Assembly: GCF_002813375.1 (NCBI RefSeq) | Contig: NZ_PHUJ01000003.1 | Span: 5,022,001 to 5,086,000 of the forward strand | Length of the DNA stretch: 64,000 nucleotides | Reading direction: 5' to 3' | DNA from: Pseudonocardia alni | GTDB lineage: Bacteria > Actinomycetota > Actinomycetes > Mycobacteriales > Pseudonocardiaceae | Shown: in pieces, positions 52,360 to 60,874 of the stretch | Layout of the letters: each line of letters starts with the position of its first letter | Numbering within the stretch: the first letter of the stretch is position 1 | Position numbers and translations under genes: made by a program | Notes under the pieces: generated by a model | Told to the model about the DNA's origin: nothing | Databases searched by the model: none | The model's input: the letters and a program-made list of their open reading frames with translations, nothing else

Positions 52360-52512
52360 TCAACCCCGGCGACAGAACTCGTCGAACGCGTCGAGCCGGC
52401 GCGACGGCCAGAACCGCTCGAGGTGCGCGACGAGGTGCCAGGAGACCGCCGGGTCCGACTGCGCGCGGCCGGACGCGAGGGTCCGGTCGGCGGGGGCGGC
52501 GGTCGTGGTCAC
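52360..52512 (-). CDS. Possible 50-residue protein between cysN and tauE
   Basis: A GTG-started frame ending AVSWHLVAHLERFWPSRRLDAFDEFCRRG (given here in two parts: AVSWHLVAHLERFW and PSRRLDAFDEFCRRG), an amphipathic helix with one cysteine near the end. The upstream part of the frame is Pro/Arg-rich and unlikely to be coding. No strong ribosome site. It might be a small conserved protein or a sulfur-linked leader peptide for tauE. Confidence 0.4.
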   Translation of the reverse strand: MTTTAAPADRTLASGRAQSDPAVSWHLVAHLERFWPSRRLDAFDEFCRRG

Positions 52513-52703
52513 CCGACCATGGTGGAACGGATCGAGGGGGTCGACAAGTCGTCGTCCGCTGGTCGGGACGACGGGAAACCTGTCCGGACACGTGGCCGCC
52601 GCGGGGCGCTGAGCTGCGGGGACGCGCCGCGGCGGGTGCCTCGTCGGCGCGTCCGGGTGACCCGGGCCACGACCGCCCGGCCCGGGCACCCCGCCCGGCA
52701 CGA

Positions 52704-52740
52704 CACGGCCCCCGCACCCGGAGCGGGTGCGGGGGCCGTG
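52704..52740 (-). terminator. Terminator after cysN
   Basis: cacggcccccgcacccg (52704-52720) pairs perfectly with 52724-52740, a 17-bp stem with a 3-nt loop, 16 bp after the cysN stop. It marks the end of the sir-cysH-cysD-cysN transcript and separates tauE. Confidence 0.85.
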
Positions 52741-52755
52741 GACGGCGCGGAGCGG

Positions 52756-54093
52756 TCAGCCGGCGGCCGGCACCGCCGCGAGCGGGTCGCCCACCAGACC
52801 GGCGGCGAGCGTGTTGCCCGTCGGCGGGTCGATCAGCAGGAACCCGCCGGTGGTGCGGACCCGGGCGTAGGAGTCGACCGGCAGCGGGTCGGCGACGCGC
52901 AGCGACACCCGACCGATGTCGTTGATCTCCAGCTTCTCCGGGGCGGCGGCGTAGGACACCCTCTCGGTGTCCAGCCGCGACCCCAGCGTCCCGACGATCA
53001 CCTGGGTGGTGCGGGTGCCGTGCTTGAGCAGCAGCCGCGCGCCCGGGAGCAGCGGCTTCTCGGCCAGCCAGCACAGCGTCGCATCGATCTCGGAGGTGAC
53101 CTCCGGGACGTCGGACGCGGCCGCGAGCAGGGCGCCGCGGGGGGCGTCGATGTCGTCGGCGAGCAGCACCGTCACGCTCAGGCCCGCCCCGGCGGCGGCC
53201 AGCGGGCCGTCGGCGGTCCGGACCTCGGAGACGGTGGTGCGGTGCCCCTCGGGCAGGACGACGACCTCGTCGCCCGGACGGACGGTGCCGGAGGCGACCT
53301 GGCCGGCGTAGCCGCGGTAGTCGTGCAGGTCACCGAGCGAAGCGTCAGCGGAGCGAGACTCGGCACCGTTCCTGGGGCGGATCACGTACTGGACCGGCAT
53401 CCGGAACGGGGCGTCGGCGTCGGGGCCGTCGACCGGGACCGACTCCAGGTGCTCCAGCAGCGTCGGCCCGGTGTACCAGGACGTGTTCCCGCTGCGGAAC
53501 GCCACGTTGTCCCCGACCAGCGCGGACACCGGGATGACCTGGACGGCGTCGTCGGTGAAGCCCAGCGAGCGGGTCAGCTCGGTGAACTCGCGCTCGATGT
53601 CGGCGATCTTCGCCTGGTCGTACTCGATCAGGTCGATCTTGTTGATCGCCAGGACCAGGCGCGGGACGCGCAGCAGCGACAGCACCGCGGCGTGCCGGCG
53701 GGTCTGGGAGACCACGCCGTTGCGGGCGTCGACCAGCAGCACCGCCAGCTCGGCGGTGGACGCGCCGGTGACGGTGTTGCGGGTGTACTGGACGTGGCCC
53801 GGGGTGTCGGCGAGGACGAATTCCCGGGTCGGCGTGCCGAAGTAGCGGTAGGCGACGTCGATGGTGATGCCCTGCTCGCGCTCGGCGCGCAGGCCGTCGA
53901 CGAGCAGCGACAGGTCCGGCGTCGACATCCCCTTGTCGACCGAGGCGCGCTCGACGGCCTCGATCTGGTCGGCCAGCACCGACTTGGTGTCGTAGAGCAG
54001 GCGCCCGACCAGGGTGGACTTGCCGTCGTCGACGGAGCCCGCCGTGGCGAAGCGCAGCAGGGACCGGGAGGTGGTGTCGGCAGTGCCCGTCAT
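52756..54093 (-). CDS. cysN: Sulfate adenylyltransferase large subunit (GTPase)
   Basis: A 445-residue GTPase subunit of ATP sulfurylase. G1 GSVDDGKSTLVGRLLYD lies near residue 18, with GITIDVAYRYF, G3 DTPGHVQYTRNTVTGAS and G4 NKIDLI following. EF-Tu-like beta-barrel domains complete it. There is no fused CysC (APS kinase) domain, unlike the mycobacterial CysNC, which fits the APS-specific reductase encoded upstream. It starts with TGATG overlap at the end of cysD. Confidence 0.95.
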   Translation of the reverse strand: MTGTADTTSRSLLRFATAGSVDDGKSTLVGRLLYDTKSVLADQIEAVERASVDKGMSTPDLSLLVDGLRAEREQGITIDVAYRYFGTPTREFVLADTPGHVQYTRNTVTGASTAELAVLLVDARNGVVSQTRRHAAVLSLLRVPRLVLAINKIDLIEYDQAKIADIEREFTELTRSLGFTDDAVQVIPVSALVGDNVAFRSGNTSWYTGPTLLEHLESVPVDGPDADAPFRMPVQYVIRPRNGAESRSADASLGDLHDYRGYAGQVASGTVRPGDEVVVLPEGHRTTVSEVRTADGPLAAAGAGLSVTVLLADDIDAPRGALLAAASDVPEVTSEIDATLCWLAEKPLLPGARLLLKHGTRTTQVIVGTLGSRLDTERVSYAAAPEKLEINDIGRVSLRVADPLPVDSYARVRTTGGFLLIDPPTGNTLAAGLVGDPLAAVPAAG

Positions 54094-55031
54094 CAGAAGT
54101 AGCCCTCCTTCTTCCGGTCCTCCATCGCGGCCTCGGACAGCCGGTCGTCGGCCCGGGTCGCGCCGCGCTCGGTGAGCCGCGACGCGGTGACCTCGGCGAT
54201 GACCTCGTCGAGGGTGGTGGCGGTGGACTCGACCGCGCCGGTGCACGAGCCGTCGCCCACCGTGCGGTAGCGGATGGACCTGCGCTCCAGCTGCTCGCCG
54301 TCGCGCGCTCCGCCCCAGGGGCCCTCGGCGAGCCACATGCCGTCGCGCTGGAAGACCTCGCGCTCGTGGGCGTAGTAGATCGACGGCAGCTCGATTCCCT
54401 CGCGCCGGATGTAGCGCCAGACGTCGAGCTCGGTCCAGTTGGAGATGGGGAAGACGCGGACGTGCTCACCGGCGGCGTGCCGTCCGTTGTAGAGGTTCCA
54501 CAGCTCCGGGCGCTGCTTGCGCGGGTCCCAGCGGCCGAACGCGTCGCGCAGGCTCATGATCCGCTCCTTGGCCCGGGCGCGTTCCTCGTCGCGGCGGCCG
54601 CCGCCGAACACGGCGTCGAAGCGGTGCTCGGCGATCGCGTCGAGCAGCGGCTGGGTCTGCAGCGGGTTGCGGGTGCCGTCGGCGCGCTCGACGAGCCGCC
54701 CGTCGGCGAGGTAGTCCTCGACGCGGGCGACCTCCAGGCGGAGCCCGTACTGCGCGGCGATCCGGTCCCGGAACTCGATGACCTCCGGGTAGTTGTGCCC
54801 GGTGTCGACGTGCAGCAGGCCGAAGGGCACCGTGGCCGGCGCGAACGCCTTGATGGCCAGGTGCACCAGCAGCGTCGAGTCCTTGCCGCCGGAGAACAGG
54901 ATCACCGGGCGGTCGAACTCGCCGGCGACCTCGCGGAACACGTGGATCGCCTCGGACTCCAGTGCGTCGAGGGCGTCCAGCGCCGGGGTCGTGACGGCGG
55001 CGGTCACGGGGGTCTCCTCCACGGTCGTCAT
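54093..55031 (-). CDS. cysD: Sulfate adenylyltransferase small subunit
   Basis: A 312-residue PP-loop ATP pyrophosphatase-type subunit that makes APS from sulfate and ATP. The P-loop SGGKDSTLLVHLAIKAF lies near residue 48, then LLHVDTGHNYPEVIEFRD, GGGRRDEERARAKER and the C-terminal RMSEAAMEDRKKEGYF-like end (LSEAAMEDRKKEGYF), all standard. It overlaps cysH by ATGA and cysN by one base, so the order is tightly coupled. Confidence 0.96.
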   Translation of the reverse strand: MTTVEETPVTAAVTTPALDALDALESEAIHVFREVAGEFDRPVILFSGGKDSTLLVHLAIKAFAPATVPFGLLHVDTGHNYPEVIEFRDRIAAQYGLRLEVARVEDYLADGRLVERADGTRNPLQTQPLLDAIAEHRFDAVFGGGRRDEERARAKERIMSLRDAFGRWDPRKQRPELWNLYNGRHAAGEHVRVFPISNWTELDVWRYIRREGIELPSIYYAHEREVFQRDGMWLAEGPWGGARDGEQLERRSIRYRTVGDGSCTGAVESTATTLDEVIAEVTASRLTERGATRADDRLSEAAMEDRKKEGYF

Positions 55032-55732
55032 GCGTGCAGCCCGCACTCGGTCTTGGCACGTCCGGCCCAGCGGCCGGAGCGGGGGTCCTCGCCGGGCTTC
55101 GGCTTCGCGGTGCAGGGCGCGCAGCCGATGCTCGGGTAGCCGGCGTCGACCAGCGGGTTCACCAGGATCCCGTGCTCGGCGATGTAGGCGTCCATGTCGT
55201 CGTCGGACCACGCGGCGATCGGATTGATCTTGACGAGGCCGAATTTCTCGTCGTAGGTGACCAGCGGCGTGTTCGCCCGGGTCGGGGCCTCGACGCGGCG
55301 GACACCGGTGACCCAGGCGTCGTAGCCGGACAGCGTCCGCTCCAGCGGGACGACCTTGCGCAGCGCGCAGCAGCGGTCCGGCTCGCGGGCGAACAGGTCC
55401 TTGCCGTACTCGGCGTCCTGCTCGGCGACCGTCTGGTCCGCCTGCGCGTCCACGATGCGCAGCTGCGGGTAGACGGCGTCGACCGCGTCGCGGGTGCCGA
55501 TGGTCTCCGCGAAGTGGTAGCCGGTCTCCAGGAACAGCACGTCGATGTCCGGCCGGGCCCGCTGGGCCAGGTCGACCAGCACGGCGTCCTGCATGTTGGA
55601 GGCGACGATCAGCCGGTCGCCGAAGGTCTCCGCGGCCCAGTCGAGCAGCTGCTCGGCGGTCGCGTCCGGGCCCAGCTCGGCGGCACCGCGCTCGGCGGTG
55701 GCGCGCAGGTCGGTCTCCAGGGCAACACTCAT
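55028..55732 (-). CDS. cysH: Adenylylsulfate (APS) reductase
   Basis: A 234-residue thioredoxin-dependent reductase giving sulfite. The paired cysteines RCCALRKV and the SIGCAPCTAKP motif are the four ligands of a [4Fe-4S] cluster, which marks an APS rather than PAPS reductase. The C-terminal ECGLHA holds the catalytic cysteine. ATG at 55732 overlaps the stop of the zinc-ribbon gene (ATGA). With no APS kinase in the cluster, the route is sulfate to APS to sulfite to sulfide. Confidence 0.95.
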   Translation of the reverse strand: MSVALETDLRATAERGAAELGPDATAEQLLDWAAETFGDRLIVASNMQDAVLVDLAQRARPDIDVLFLETGYHFAETIGTRDAVDAVYPQLRIVDAQADQTVAEQDAEYGKDLFAREPDRCCALRKVVPLERTLSGYDAWVTGVRRVEAPTRANTPLVTYDEKFGLVKINPIAAWSDDDMDAYIAEHGILVNPLVDAGYPSIGCAPCTAKPKPGEDPRSGRWAGRAKTECGLHA

Positions 55733-55905
55733 GATTCCGCTCCCGAGGTCTCGGGGACGCCGATCCCCACGAAGGTCACGACGAAGGTGCGCAGGCAGCC
55801 GGCGCACCACCAGGCGGCGCCGGGGACCCTCTCGGACCGCTCGGCCGGGCGCAGGTCCTCCTCGCCGCAGTACGGGCAGTGGAACGGCGTGACGCGCCCG
55901 CTCAC
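55729..55905 (-). CDS. Small zinc-ribbon-like protein in the cys operon
   Basis: A 58-residue protein with two cysteine pairs, FHCPYCGEED and WWCAGCLRTF, that should bind one zinc or iron ion. A short hydrophobic strand TFVVTFVGIGVPE ends it. It overlaps sir (GTGA) and cysH (ATGA), so its making is coupled to both. Proteins of this kind are seen between these genes in other actinobacteria, without established role. A partner or electron carrier for APS reductase is possible. Confidence 0.82.
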   Translation of the reverse strand: MSGRVTPFHCPYCGEEDLRPAERSERVPGAAWWCAGCLRTFVVTFVGIGVPETSGAES

Positions 55906-57569
55906 TTCAGGTCCTCCTCGTCGGCCCGCAGGACCCACTGGGCGAACCGCTCGTCGCCGTCGCGCTGCTCGGCGAAGCGGCGCACCACGCGCTCGACGTA
56001 CTCGCCCAGCTCGGCGCTGGTGACCTTGAGCCCGCGCAGCTTGCGGCCGAATCCGGAGTCCAGCCCCAGCCCGCCGCCCAGGTGCACCTGGAAGCCCTCG
56101 ACCTGGTTGCCCCCCGCGTCGGTGACGATCTGGCCCTTGAGGCCGATGTCGGCGACCTGGGTGCGGGCGCAGGCGTTCGGGCAGCCGTTGAGGTGCAGCG
56201 AGATCGGCACGTCCGGGACGACGTCGGCGAGGCGCTTCTCCAGGTCCTCCACCAGCCGGATCGCCCGCTCCTTGGTCTCGACGATCGCGAGCTTGCAGAA
56301 CTCGATGCCGGTGCAGGCCATCGTCGAGCGGCGCCAGGTCGAGGGCCGGGCCGGCAGGCCGAGCCGGTTCAGGTCCTCGATCAGCCCGTCGAGCCTGTCG
56401 TCGGCCACGTCCAGCACGACGATCTTCTGGTACGGGGTGAACCGGATGCGATCCGACCCGGCGCGCTCGGCGGCGTCGGCGACGGCGAGCAGCGTCGTGC
56501 CCGACACGCGGCCCGACGGCGGGGCGACGCCGACGTAGTTGCGGCCGTCCTTCTGCTTGTGGACGCCGACGTGGTCGATGGGCCGCTCGGGGACCGCCGG
56601 GGCGGGGCCGTCGACGAGCTTCCGGCCCAGGTACTCGTCCTCCAGGATCTGGCGGAACTTCTCCGGGCCCCAGTCGGCGATGAGGAACTTGATGCGGGCG
56701 CGGTGGCGCAGGCGGCGGTAGCCGTAGTCGCGGAACACCTGGACGACGCCGTGCCACACGTCGGGGACCTCGGCGAGCGGGACCCAGGCGCCGAGCCGTT
56801 CGGCGATCCGCGGGTTGGTCGACAGCCCGCCGCCGACCCACAGGTCGAAGCCGGGGCCGTGCTCGGGGTGCTCGACGCCGACGAAGGAGATGTCGTTGAT
56901 CTCGTGTGCGACGTCCTGCTGCCAGGAGATCGCGGACTTGAACTTGCGCGGCAGGTTCGACAGCTCGCGGTCGCCGATGAAGCGGCGCACGATCTCGTCG
57001 ATGGCCGGGGTCGGGTCGACCACCTCGTCGGCGGAGACTCCGGCGACGGGGGACCCCATGACCACACGGGGGCAGTCACCGCAGGCCTCGGTGGTCTGCA
57101 TGCCCAGCGGCTCGATCAGCTTCCAGATCGCCGGGACGTCCTCGACGCGGATCCAGTGGTACTGGATGTTCTCCCGGTCGGTGACGTCGGCGGTGTCGCG
57201 GCCGTAGCGCTGCGAGACCTCACCGAGCGCACGCAGCTGCGCGACGTCCACCGACCCGCCGTCGAGGCGCACGCGCATCATGAAGTACTCGTCGTCGAGC
57301 TCCTCGGGCTCCAGCGCCGCGGTGCGGCCGCCGTCGATCCCGGGCCTGCGCTGGGTGTAGAGCCCCATCCAGCGGAACCGTCCGCGCAGGTCGGCGGGGT
57401 CGATCGAGTCGAAACCGCGCCGGGCGTAGACGTTCTCGATCCGCGCGCGCACGTTCAGCGGATTGTCGTCGCGCTTGCTGCGCTCGTTGGGGTTCAGCGG
57501 TTCGCGGTGGCCGAGCTTCCACTGCCCCTGCCCCTTCGGGCGGCGGGGTGCGGTCTTCGAGGGCGCCAT
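55902..57569 (-). CDS. sir: Ferredoxin-dependent assimilatory sulfite reductase
   Basis: A 555-residue siroheme/[4Fe-4S] enzyme reducing sulfite to sulfide with electrons from ferredoxin, the same length as the mycobacterial SirA/NirA. Cluster cysteines lie in MACTGIEFCKLA and NGCPNACAR. Substrate and siroheme-contact arginines lie in DVTDRENIQYHWIR and QKIVVLDVADDR. Nitrite reductases share the fold, but the cys operon context favours sulfite. ATG at 57569. A leader peptide frame ends 93 nt upstream. Confidence 0.93.
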   Translation of the reverse strand: MAPSKTAPRRPKGQGQWKLGHREPLNPNERSKRDDNPLNVRARIENVYARRGFDSIDPADLRGRFRWMGLYTQRRPGIDGGRTAALEPEELDDEYFMMRVRLDGGSVDVAQLRALGEVSQRYGRDTADVTDRENIQYHWIRVEDVPAIWKLIEPLGMQTTEACGDCPRVVMGSPVAGVSADEVVDPTPAIDEIVRRFIGDRELSNLPRKFKSAISWQQDVAHEINDISFVGVEHPEHGPGFDLWVGGGLSTNPRIAERLGAWVPLAEVPDVWHGVVQVFRDYGYRRLRHRARIKFLIADWGPEKFRQILEDEYLGRKLVDGPAPAVPERPIDHVGVHKQKDGRNYVGVAPPSGRVSGTTLLAVADAAERAGSDRIRFTPYQKIVVLDVADDRLDGLIEDLNRLGLPARPSTWRRSTMACTGIEFCKLAIVETKERAIRLVEDLEKRLADVVPDVPISLHLNGCPNACARTQVADIGLKGQIVTDAGGNQVEGFQVHLGGGLGLDSGFGRKLRGLKVTSAELGEYVERVVRRFAEQRDGDERFAQWVLRADEEDLK

Positions 57570-57662
57570 GTGGTGGGTGCTCCGATGTCGGGCGAACCGG
57601 GCACACCCCGGCCCGGGACAGGGCACGGAGCGGCCCGGGGCGGTTCGGGAGGGGCCGTCGGA

Positions 57663-57746
57663 TCAGCGACGACGACAGAGCGCGCTACGAGTCCGGTTCA
57701 GATCCACGTGGCGACGCGCCACGAGGCGGAGACGGAGTGCGGGCAC
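57663..57746 (-). CDS. Putative cysteine-sensing leader peptide of the cys operon
   Basis: A 27-codon frame from GTG at 57746 (or 19 codons from GTG at 57722) ending RRHVDLNRTRSALCRRR. The RRHVDLxR signature followed by an ALC near the C-terminus is the pattern of short peptides found before sulfur genes in streptomycetes and relatives. It lies 93 nt before sir. Stalling at the cysteine codon when tRNA-Cys is uncharged would be a simple way to couple sulfate reduction to demand. No ribosome site is obvious. Confidence 0.75.
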   Translation of the reverse strand: MPALRLRLVARRHVDLNRTRSALCRRR

Positions 57747-58021
57747 GGACACAGGGTGCCACGGTGTCCGGACCTGCCACAAAGTGATGTTCGCATCCTG
57801 GGAGGGAGGGGCGGATAGGTCCGGACGTTCGCCGCGCGGTGTCCGGTTCACCCGGAATCCCCGGGTCACGGGCCCGGTGGAACCCGTCGTCCACCGCGGG
57901 GCCCCCGGATGCCACCCCGTCGCGACCGGCCCGCCCCGTGCGCCCCGGACCTGTCGGGGAGCGGTCCGGGCCCGAGGTGCGCCCGGCACCGACCGGCCCG
58001 GCGGTGGCACACTCGCCGGAC
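57747..58021. other. Promoter region between the cys leader and hemW
   Basis: About 275 bp between divergent units. It should hold the promoters of the cys operon (minus) and of hemW (plus). Apart from a locally AT-richer stretch near 57780-57800 I see no clear binding site, hairpin or further short peptide. Confidence 0.45.
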
Positions 58022-59212
58022 GTGACCTCCGTGCCGCCGGCCTTCGGGCTCTACGTCCACGTGCCGTTCTGCGCGACCCGCTGCGGCTACTGCGACTTCA
58101 ACACCTACACCGCCTCCGAGCTCGCGGGCGACGCCGCGTCCCCGGACGGCTGGCTCGCCGCCGCCCGCGCCGAGATCGCGCTCGCCGCCCGCACGGTGGG
58201 GGACCGCACCGTGGAGACGGTGTTCGTCGGCGGCGGCACCCCGTCGCTGATCGGCGCCGACCGGCTCGTCGCGGTGCTCGACGCGGCCCGCGAGCACCTC
58301 CCATTCGCCGACGACGCCGAGGTCACCACCGAGTCCAACCCCGAGTCGGTCTCACCGGAGTTCTTCGACCGGCTCCGGGCCGGCGGGTTCACCCGCATCT
58401 CGCTGGGCATGCAGTCCGCCGCCCCGCACGTGCTCGCCGTACTGGACCGCACGCACACCCCGGGGCGCGCCGTCGCCGCCGCCCGGGAGGCCCGGGCCGC
58501 CGGGTTCGGTCACGTCAACCTGGACCTGATCTACGCCACCCCCGGCGAGACCGACGACGACCTGCGCGCCTCCGCCGACGCCGTCCTCGACGCGGGGGTG
58601 GACCACGTCTCGGCCTACGCGCTGATCGTCGAGGACGGCACCGCCCTGGCCCGCCGGGTCCGCCGCGGGGAGCTGCCCGCCCCCGACGACGACGTCGCCG
58701 CCACCCGCTACGAGCTGCTCGACGCGCGGCTGCGCGACGCCGGGCTGTCCTGGTACGAGGTGTCGAACTGGTCGCTGCCCGGCGCCGAGTGCCGGCACAA
58801 CCTGGGCTACTGGCGCGACGGCGACTGGTGGGGGATCGGCCCCGGCGCCCACTCCCACCTGGCCGGGACGCGCTGGTGGAACGTCAAGCACCCGGCGCGC
58901 TGGGCGGGCGCGCTCGCCGCGGGGGAGACCCCCGAGGGCGGTCGCGAGGAGCTCACCGCGGACGAGCGGCACACCGAGCGGGTCATGCTGCGGCTGCGCC
59001 TCGCCGAGGGCATGGCCCTGACCCTGCTGCACGACGGCGGTCGCGCGGCCGCCGCCCGCGCCGTCGCCGAGGGGCTGCTGGACCCGGCGGCGCACGCCGC
59101 GGGCCGTGCGGTGCTGACCGACCGCGGACGGCTGCTGGCCGACCGGGTCGTCACCGACCTGCTGATCGCCGACGACATCGCGGCGGCCGGCACCCCGGCG
59201 GGGGCCCGGTGA
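58022..59212 (+). CDS. hemW: HemW, radical SAM heme chaperone (coproporphyrinogen oxidase-like)
   Basis: A 396-residue radical SAM protein. The cluster motif CATRCGYCDFN near residue 19 provides three cysteines for [4Fe-4S]. Further conserved parts are VETVFVGGGTPSLIGADRL, TTESNPESV, ISLGMQSAAPHVLAVLDRTH and HVNLDLIYATPGETDDDL. It resembles HemN but lacks the N-terminal extension of true oxygen-independent coproporphyrinogen oxidases, so a heme-carrier role is likely. Overlaps the next gene by GTGA. Confidence 0.92.
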   Translation: MTSVPPAFGLYVHVPFCATRCGYCDFNTYTASELAGDAASPDGWLAAARAEIALAARTVGDRTVETVFVGGGTPSLIGADRLVAVLDAAREHLPFADDAEVTTESNPESVSPEFFDRLRAGGFTRISLGMQSAAPHVLAVLDRTHTPGRAVAAAREARAAGFGHVNLDLIYATPGETDDDLRASADAVLDAGVDHVSAYALIVEDGTALARRVRRGELPAPDDDVAATRYELLDARLRDAGLSWYEVSNWSLPGAECRHNLGYWRDGDWWGIGPGAHSHLAGTRWWNVKHPARWAGALAAGETPEGGREELTADERHTERVMLRLRLAEGMALTLLHDGGRAAAARAVAEGLLDPAAHAAGRAVLTDRGRLLADRVVTDLLIADDIAAAGTPAGAR

Positions 59213-59994
59213 GCCCGCGCCGCCGGGCGCTGCTGGTCGTCGCCGCACTGCTGGTCGCGCTGGGCGTGGTGGCCGCGGTCGTCACGGCCCTGCCCGAGGG
59301 GCCCCGCGGCGCCGGCGGGCCCGTCGCCCAGGACCGGCCGGGCCCGGTCCTGCTCGTCCCCGGCTACGGCGGCGACCGCACCGGCCTGGAGGTCCTCGCC
59401 GGGGCCCTGCGCGCCCAGGGCCGCGACGCGCGCGTCCTGGCCCTCGACGGCGACGGCACCGGCGACCTCGACCGGCAGGTGGCGGTGCTGGACCGCGCGG
59501 TCACCGTCGCCACCGACGCCGGGGCGCCGTCGGTCGACGTCGTCGGCTACTCCGCGGGCGGCGTCGTCGCGGGGCTCTGGGCGATCCGCGACGACGGCCC
59601 GGCCCGGGCCCGGCGGATCGTGTCGATCGGCTCCCCGCTGGCCGGGACGACGGTGGCCGGCTCCGCCGCGGCCGTGTCCCCGGAGGCGTGCCCGCAGGCG
59701 TGCCGTCAGCTCGCCCCGGGGTCGGCACTGCTGGGCGAGCTCGCCGGGGCCGGGACGGCGGTGCCCTGGCTGTCGGTGTGGACCGACCGTGACCAGGTCG
59801 TCACCCCGCCGACCTCGGCCCGCCTCGACGGCGCGGTCAACGTGGAGCTGCAGCAGCTGTGCCCGGGCTCGACCGTGGGCCACGGCGGCCTGCCCGCCGA
59901 CGACGCCGTGATCGGCCTGGTCGTCCGTGCCCTGTCCACCGCACCGATCGACGAGGCCCCGGCCGCCTGCGGCACCCTGCGCGCCGCGGGCTGA
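59209..59994 (+). CDS. Exported or anchored alpha/beta hydrolase (lipase-like)
   Basis: A 261-residue protein with an N-terminal hydrophobic signal or anchor (RRRALLVVAALLVALGVVAAVV). The lipase-like fold shows the oxyanion loop VLLVPGYGGDRTG, the nucleophile motif VVGYSAGGVVAGLWA, the acid in WTDRDQVV and a histidine in GHGGLPADDAV. Four cysteines in the second half suggest disulfides. It resembles secreted actinobacterial triacylglycerol lipases or esterases. Coupled to hemW by GTGA, without a functional link that I can see. Confidence 0.82.
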   Translation: MSPRRRALLVVAALLVALGVVAAVVTALPEGPRGAGGPVAQDRPGPVLLVPGYGGDRTGLEVLAGALRAQGRDARVLALDGDGTGDLDRQVAVLDRAVTVATDAGAPSVDVVGYSAGGVVAGLWAIRDDGPARARRIVSIGSPLAGTTVAGSAAAVSPEACPQACRQLAPGSALLGELAGAGTAVPWLSVWTDRDQVVTPPTSARLDGAVNVELQQLCPGSTVGHGGLPADDAVIGLVVRALSTAPIDEAPAACGTLRAAG

Positions 59995-60016
59995 GGCGGT
60001 CCGGCGCGGCGGGCAC

Positions 60017-60874
60017 TCAGCTCGCGATGTCCTTGGTCGCCAGGTTCGCCCACGCCGCCCCGACGGCGACGGCGACCCAGCCCGCCTGCACCCACGCCCC
60101 GGTGCGGGCGGCGTCGTAGAGGACCGGGTCGCGGTAGAGGTCGATCCAGGCCAGCCAGTGCGCCGTCGGCAGGAAGTCGACGAAGGCGGCCGAGGCGTCG
60201 AGGGCCTGCAGCGACGCGCTGGTCACCACGACCGCGAGCACCGCCAGCGCCGCCGCCAGCGGTGAGTCGGTCAGGGTGGAGAAGAAGATCCCCAGCGCGC
60301 CCAGGGTGAGCATGCACAGCGCCAGGTAGGCCACGGTCAGCCCGGTCCGGGTCGCCAGGTCCACCGGTTCGATCACCGTCCCGGACAGCGACGCGACCGA
60401 GCCGGGCCCGGCGTCGACCGGGGGCAGGGTGAGACCACCGGTGGCGGTGGTGGTGCCGGTGCCGAACACCGCGATCCCCACCGCGTAGGACGTCAGCACC
60501 ACCAGCGTCACCGCGGTGACCACGAAGAACGCCACCGACACCAGTTTCGCCACCAGCAGCCGCAGCCGTCCGACCGGCCGGATCAGCAGGTAGCGCAGGG
60601 TCCCCGCGGCGGCCTCCCCGGCGACGGTGTCCCCGGCGACCACCGCCACGGTGATCGGCAGCAGGATCGGCAGCACCAGCGCCAGCGCGAACGCCGGGAA
60701 GATCTGCCCGTTCGTCGCGACCGCGGACAGGAACGCGGGCCCCTGCCCGGGCGGCGGGAGGATCCCGGTGGCCGACACGACCACCGCGACGAGCGCCGGC
60801 AGCGCGCACAGCAGCAGCCAGCACAGCCACACCCGGGTGCGGCGCAGCAGCAGCGCCAGCTCGACGAGGATCAC
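60017..60874 (-). CDS. ABC transporter permease (ABC-2 type)
   Basis: A 285-residue membrane protein with six hydrophobic segments. An N-terminal helix after ALLLRRTRVWL, a large outside loop after helix 1, and LRYLLIRPVGRLRLLVAKLVS before helix 3 resemble ABC-2 permeases of export systems. It overlaps the ATPase gene by 4 bp, so the two form one exporter. Substrate unknown. Confidence 0.85.
   Translation of the reverse strand: MILVELALLLRRTRVWLCWLLLCALPALVAVVVSATGILPPPGQGPAFLSAVATNGQIFPAFALALVLPILLPITVAVVAGDTVAGEAAAGTLRYLLIRPVGRLRLLVAKLVSVAFFVVTAVTLVVLTSYAVGIAVFGTGTTTATGGLTLPPVDAGPGSVASLSGTVIEPVDLATRTGLTVAYLALCMLTLGALGIFFSTLTDSPLAAALAVLAVVVTSASLQALDASAAFVDFLPTAHWLAWIDLYRDPVLYDAARTGAWVQAGWVAVAVGAAWANLATKDIAS

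Noticed and set aside
51358..54102. A 914-codon plus-strand frame across tauE and cysN
   Set aside because: It is antisense to two clear genes and encodes repetitive Arg/Gly/Val-rich sequence. Shadow of the real coding strands.
55902..57569. Nitrite reductase
   Set aside because: The fold is shared, but the gene is fused into a cysH-cysD-cysN operon with a cysteine-type leader. Sulfite is the better substrate call.
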